Positions 60,898-64,000 of a DNA stretch of 64,000 nt are shown piece by piece. The DNA lies in NCBI GenBank assembly GCA_050695155.1, contig JBOGTO010000090.1, positions 52,810-116,809 on the forward strand, written 5' to 3'. Position numbers and translations under genes: made by a program. The stretch's first letter is position 1, and the number at the start of each line of letters is the position of its first letter. The notes under the pieces are model-generated. The model did no database searches and was not told where the DNA came from. It saw nothing but the letters and a program-made list of their open reading frames with translations. The DNA comes from CF-113 sp050695155 (GTDB taxonomy: Bacteria > Chloroflexota > Ktedonobacteria > Ktedonobacterales > Ktedonobacteraceae).

Positions 60898-63003
60898 ATG
60901 ATAGAAAATGATGATACATCCACTCAACCACAGCCAATCTCCGGCGACGTAGCCAGCGCGGCTGCTACCCTCCAGATACCGGTAGCCGCACCGTCCGCCG
61001 CTACAAGCGTACCAACCACTAATCCTCAATCGAACCCCTACATGTCGGCAGATGATGTGCTGGCTTTGCGCATCTTGAGTACGCCCCAGCTTTCGCCTGA
61101 TGGCTCGCGTATTGCCTTCGCCGCGCAGCAAAGCGATGCCGGGAAGAACACCACCAGCAGCGCCATCTGGACAGTAAACGCCAGAGGTGGCAAAGGTGAG
61201 ACGCCGCGACAACTCACGAATCTCGAAAATACCGCGCACGATACAGCACCATGCTGGTCGCCCGATGGGCAAACGCTGGCCTTCTTGAGCGACCGCAGCG
61301 GCTCGATGCAGATACATCTTTTATCAATGGATGGGGGAGAAGCGCGCCAGGTCAGCCGGTTGAGACAGGGGGTGAGCGAATACTCATGGCGACCGGATGG
61401 AACCGCCCTGCTGGCTCATAGTTCCTGGAAAGCCGAAGACGACCAGCAACAAGCGGATAGCAGCGCGACGGCGGTTGTCTATACGCGCCTGGATGAGCAA
61501 TGGGATGGCCTGGGCTTCAAGTATGGACGCCATCAACAACTGTGGTTGCTCCCACTCGATGGTGAAGCTACGCGACTTACTGCGGAGCCAGTAGATATTA
61601 TCAATGCTTGCTGGTCGCCCGATGGGACAGAAATTGCGTTCTGTGCCAACCGACGCCCCGATCCCGACCTCAGCGCGAGCGCGGCCCTGTGGGTACTCAA
61701 CGTGGCAAGCGGCCAGATGCGCCGCCTGAGTCCAGAAACGGGCCTGGCTCAGATGCCCGCCTGGTCTCCTGATGGGCAACACATCGCGTATTATTACAGT
61801 GAGGATCAAAGCGAGGCCAGCAACATCTCTCCCTGGATTGTCAATGCTCACGATGCGAGCGCGCCGCGACCGGCAGCATCAAATGCCGGGGAATTGACCT
61901 GCCTGCAACTCATTATTGACGAACTGCACAACGTTCTCCTCAGTCGCCCTCAATGGTATCCTGACAATGCATCCCTGCTCGTCGCCGTCCAGCAACGCGG
62001 CCAGATTCACCTGTATCGTATCGATACGCAGGATGACAGAGTGACGCAGCTTACCAGCGGCAATGGCTGCTACCTCGATCCGCATATGAGCCAGGATGGG
62101 CAAACTATCACCGCCATTCGCGCCGACTGGTTCACGCCCGGCGATGTATGGGCTATGGACGGAGATGGGGCAAACCGGCGCAAGCTGACAGGCATCAACG
62201 ACACGTTTTTACGCGGACGCCAGCTTGTGCGCCCCAAACGCATCACCTGGCAGAGTTTCGATGGACTGGAAATAGAAGGGTGGCTCTACCTGCCCACGCT
62301 GCCAGAAGGAGTGAAGGCTCCGTTGATCTTAGAGATACACGGCGGCCCTACACTGGCCTGGGGCGATAGCTATGTCCACGAGTTTCAGGTGCTGGCGGGC
62401 AAAGGCCACGCGGTACTGGCCGCTAACCCACGCGGCAGTATGGGCTATGGCGAAGAATTTACCCGTAAAGTCTTGAACGACTGGGGCGGCGATGATTTCC
62501 GCGACTTGATGGCGGGTATCGACCACGTTATTGCTACCGAGCTGGTCGATGGAAACCGCCTGGGCATTGGTGGCCTGAGTTATGGCGGCTACATGACCGA
62601 CTGGGCCATCACGCAGACCAATCGTTTCAAAGCAGCCGTGAGTCGCAACGGCATTAGCTTCCTTCCAGGCGCGTCAATGCTGAGCGACCAGACCATCTGG
62701 TTTGATCTGGGCATAGGGAGCGATGATCGGGATGCTGATACACTGCGCCGCAGTTGCTCCGCCCTGACTTTCGCCGATAAAATCACGACGCCTCTGCTGC
62801 TGTTGCACTCCGAAAATGACCTACGCTGCCCCTTTAGCGAGTCGCTGCAACTATTCGTTGTGCTGCGCAAACGCAAACACACGGTCGAGCTTGTACGCTA
62901 TCCAGGTGCCAGCCACCTGATCGACCTGCCAGATTACGGAACTCCGCAACAGCGCGTCGATCGCCTGCGCCGCACAGTCGCATGGTTTGAGCGTTTTGTG
63001 TAG
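60898..63003 (+). CDS. S9 family prolyl oligopeptidase/acylaminoacyl peptidase
   Basis: 701 residues from the ATG at 60898 (TTGGAG eight bases upstream). An N-terminal beta-propeller with TolB/WD40-like repeats (SPDGSRIAFAAQ, CWSPDGQTLAFLSD, SPDGTEIAFCAN, SPDGQHIAYYYS) gates a C-terminal alpha/beta hydrolase domain with catalytic Ser561 in GGLSYGGYM, Asp in HSENDLRCPF and His in PGASHLID. No signal peptide, so it is a cytoplasmic peptidase that trims short or N-acylated peptides. Divergent from acuB. Confidence 0.93.
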   Translation: MIENDDTSTQPQPISGDVASAAATLQIPVAAPSAATSVPTTNPQSNPYMSADDVLALRILSTPQLSPDGSRIAFAAQQSDAGKNTTSSAIWTVNARGGKGETPRQLTNLENTAHDTAPCWSPDGQTLAFLSDRSGSMQIHLLSMDGGEARQVSRLRQGVSEYSWRPDGTALLAHSSWKAEDDQQQADSSATAVVYTRLDEQWDGLGFKYGRHQQLWLLPLDGEATRLTAEPVDIINACWSPDGTEIAFCANRRPDPDLSASAALWVLNVASGQMRRLSPETGLAQMPAWSPDGQHIAYYYSEDQSEASNISPWIVNAHDASAPRPAASNAGELTCLQLIIDELHNVLLSRPQWYPDNASLLVAVQQRGQIHLYRIDTQDDRVTQLTSGNGCYLDPHMSQDGQTITAIRADWFTPGDVWAMDGDGANRRKLTGINDTFLRGRQLVRPKRITWQSFDGLEIEGWLYLPTLPEGVKAPLILEIHGGPTLAWGDSYVHEFQVLAGKGHAVLAANPRGSMGYGEEFTRKVLNDWGGDDFRDLMAGIDHVIATELVDGNRLGIGGLSYGGYMTDWAITQTNRFKAAVSRNGISFLPGASMLSDQTIWFDLGIGSDDRDADTLRRSCSALTFADKITTPLLLLHSENDLRCPFSESLQLFVVLRKRKHTVELVRYPGASHLIDLPDYGTPQQRVDRLRRTVAWFERFV

Positions 63004-63004
63004 A

Positions 63005-63400
63005 TCACGACGTTGGCACAAACATTAACACAAGCGCATAGGCAGTCAGTCCCAGCACAAGAAGATAATAACTTCCAGTCAGGATACCCGAGAGGCGGAT
63101 AAGTTCCATTTTATAAGATGGACGGAAACAGCGGTAGGCGATGCGTATCGCTATAAACGCGATACCCAGCAGCATGATTACATCCAGGGTACGTACCGCG
63201 AATGCGCTATTGAAAAAACTAAACAGGATACCAATTGGAGCAAAGACCAGCAGGCTGCCGATAATCACGGCAGCCGCCAGACCCATGAAAAAGACATCAT
63301 CAAACTTGCGTTTTACCAGCATGGGCGTTACTTTCAGTAAAACTGCCAACCCGCAACTATAGGAAATCAGGCAGAGTAGCGTCAATAGAAATCCTGACAT
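63005..63400 (-). CDS. Four-helix integral membrane protein, unknown
   Basis: 131 residues with four hydrophobic segments (about 1-25, 38-65, 68-90 and 105-128) and basic loops (VKRKFDD, YRCFRPSYK). No family recognised. ATG with GGGGA about seven bases upstream. It follows the propeller fragment by three bases and would be co-transcribed with it; its stop lies one base from the stop of the peptidase gene. Confidence 0.65.
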   Translation of the reverse strand: MSGFLLTLLCLISYSCGLAVLLKVTPMLVKRKFDDVFFMGLAAAVIIGSLLVFAPIGILFSFFNSAFAVRTLDVIMLLGIAFIAIRIAYRCFRPSYKMELIRLSGILTGSYYLLVLGLTAYALVLMFVPTS

Positions 63401-63403
63401 CTG

Positions 63404-63712
63404 TCATCCCCAAACGAAGTCTCGCGTGTTCGTCAATAAGAGTTGTCCCTGCATAGCGCCAGCGTTATACAGGTAAATTTGTCCGGCACCGGTCACATCG
63501 CTCATATCTGTACTCTGCAACGCAAAAGCGGAACTATCTAGCTTCCAGGCGACCAGACCCGCCGCGCCCGGCGCATATGCCTGCATCGCAGTGGGATTAG
63601 CCAGCGTTGCGCTATACGGCCCATCCTGGCTAAGCAGGTGCGCCTCGCTCGCCACAAGTGATTGACTATCAGGTCCCCATGTCAAAACCAGGTCATGCGC
63701 AAGCATCGCGGC
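63404..63712 (-). CDS. C-terminal fragment of a TolB/WD40-like propeller protein
   Basis: About 100 residues with propeller-type strands (LVLTWGPDSQSLVASEAHLL, GAAGLVAWKLDSSAFALQ, GQIYLYNAGAMQGQLLLTNT). The frame continues into the GAPDH sequence without a credible start, so the N-terminal part of this gene is missing at a junction near 63,706-63,715. The style matches other secreted propellers of the window. Confidence 0.6.
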   Translation of the reverse strand, partial: AAMLAHDLVLTWGPDSQSLVASEAHLLSQDGPYSATLANPTAMQAYAPGAAGLVAWKLDSSAFALQSTDMSDVTGAGQIYLYNAGAMQGQLLLTNTRDFVWG

Positions 63713-63920
63713 CGGCATCCATCCACCCCTCCCCGGTGCGGATCTCATGAGGATAGCGGCCGTGGACACTGTCGTATTTCAGAAGATGCGCATTCGCGTC
63801 GACCGAGCCGAGATCGTTGATGGCTACCACTTGGACATCGTCGCGGCGCGTCTCCTGCAAGGCGCGGAAGACCAGGCGGCCGATGCGGCCGAAGCCGTTG
63901 ATTGCAACTCGAATAGCCAT
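63706..63920 (-). CDS. gap: Glyceraldehyde-3-phosphate dehydrogenase, N-terminal fragment
   Basis: ATG at 63920 after a GGAGGAAGGA ribosome site. The first 70 or so residues are a perfect GAPDH start: MAIRVAINGFGRIGRLVFRA, VVAINDLGSVDANAHLLKYD and SVHGRYPHEI. After GWMDAGR, where GAPDH should continue with a Gly-Pro segment, the sequence changes to the unrelated propeller ORF in another frame. The segment is more GC-rich than the rest and looks proteobacterial, so the join is probably an assembly chimera. Confidence 0.85.
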
Positions 63921-64000
63921 TCCTTCCTCCGGATTCGAAGTCTCTCATGAATGATGTCTGCGGCGGGCCGATCCCGACCGCCCGGCTTTTCCGTCAGAGC
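63921..64000. other. GC-rich sequence upstream of the GAPDH fragment
   Basis: 80 nt, GC-rich, with the ribosome site next to the GAPDH start. No other feature was seen. Belongs to the same suspected foreign segment. Confidence 0.5.

Noticed and set aside
63404..63769. Complete 121-residue gene at the contig end
   Set aside because: Its first 20 codons are GAPDH sequence in the wrong frame, so the start is an artefact of the junction.

Overview
The window reads as chromosomal DNA of a Ktedonobacteria-like member of the Chloroflexota. This is inferred from gene style: a Ser/Thr kinase with a large extracellular domain, many Cys-anchored lipoproteins, an NfeD/slipin pair, secreted beta-propellers, GTG and TTG starts, and moderate GC. 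No rRNA or tRNA gene was recognised, so the placement is not proven. The right-hand end (from about 63,706) carries the 5' end of a GAPDH gene of different character. It is joined mid-gene to an unrelated ORF, so it is probably a chimeric contig junction.

Layout. 1-18.4 kb is ordinary core and accessory chromosome: a TPR membrane protein (cut by the window edge), an ABC-F ATPase, a bicovalent FAD oxidase, an orotate phosphoribosyltransferase, an nfeD-slipin operon, a GrdB-like protein, a 1-Cys peroxiredoxin, a GT87-like mannosyltransferase, an AidB-like dehydrogenase, an APH-fold kinase, a transposase fossil, a GNAT enzyme, an NAD-dependent epimerase and a leaderless YcaQ/AlkX-type glycosylase. 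32.4-63.7 kb continues in the same style: archease, MarR plus CLC channel, a soluble FtsH-like protease, a sialidase-like protein, a PLP enzyme with CBS domains, a kinase/membrane-protein pair with related ectodomains, a PHS-type transporter, ATP-dependent PEP carboxykinase, MurD, a histidine kinase/response regulator cassette, an acuB plus acuC-acuA fusion operon, and an S9 peptidase.

The main story is 18.65-32.9 kb. An archease-rtcB RNA-repair operon on the minus strand has been split by a 12.2-kb integrative element, 18,736-30,981, bounded by an 8-bp direct repeat GCATCCTT. Joining the two flanks restores a full-length RtcB. The element encodes a large serine integrase whose last codons span the right att core, a Xis-like helix-turn-helix protein and several small proteins. 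The integrase gene is itself split at codon 115 by a second, 6.77-kb transposon (22,516-29,281). That transposon has TGTAAA-type terminal inverted repeats and a 6-bp target duplication, GTCAGC. It carries a tyrosine recombinase, a TniA/TnsB-like DDE transposase, a TniB/TnsC-like AAA+ ATPase and, divergently, a STAND NTPase with TPRs and a C-terminal TIR domain that looks like an anti-phage effector. A third element, an IS630-family IS with a TA duplication and an A8 frameshift site, sits inside the outer element.

Functional links visible from the layout: archease and RtcB act together in RNA ligation; the MarR repressor probably controls the CLC channel through a 17-bp palindrome over the start of transcription; AcuB with the AcuC-AcuA fusion forms a reversible protein-acetylation module; and the kinase and the membrane protein upstream of it form a two-gene operon with homologous extracellular parts.
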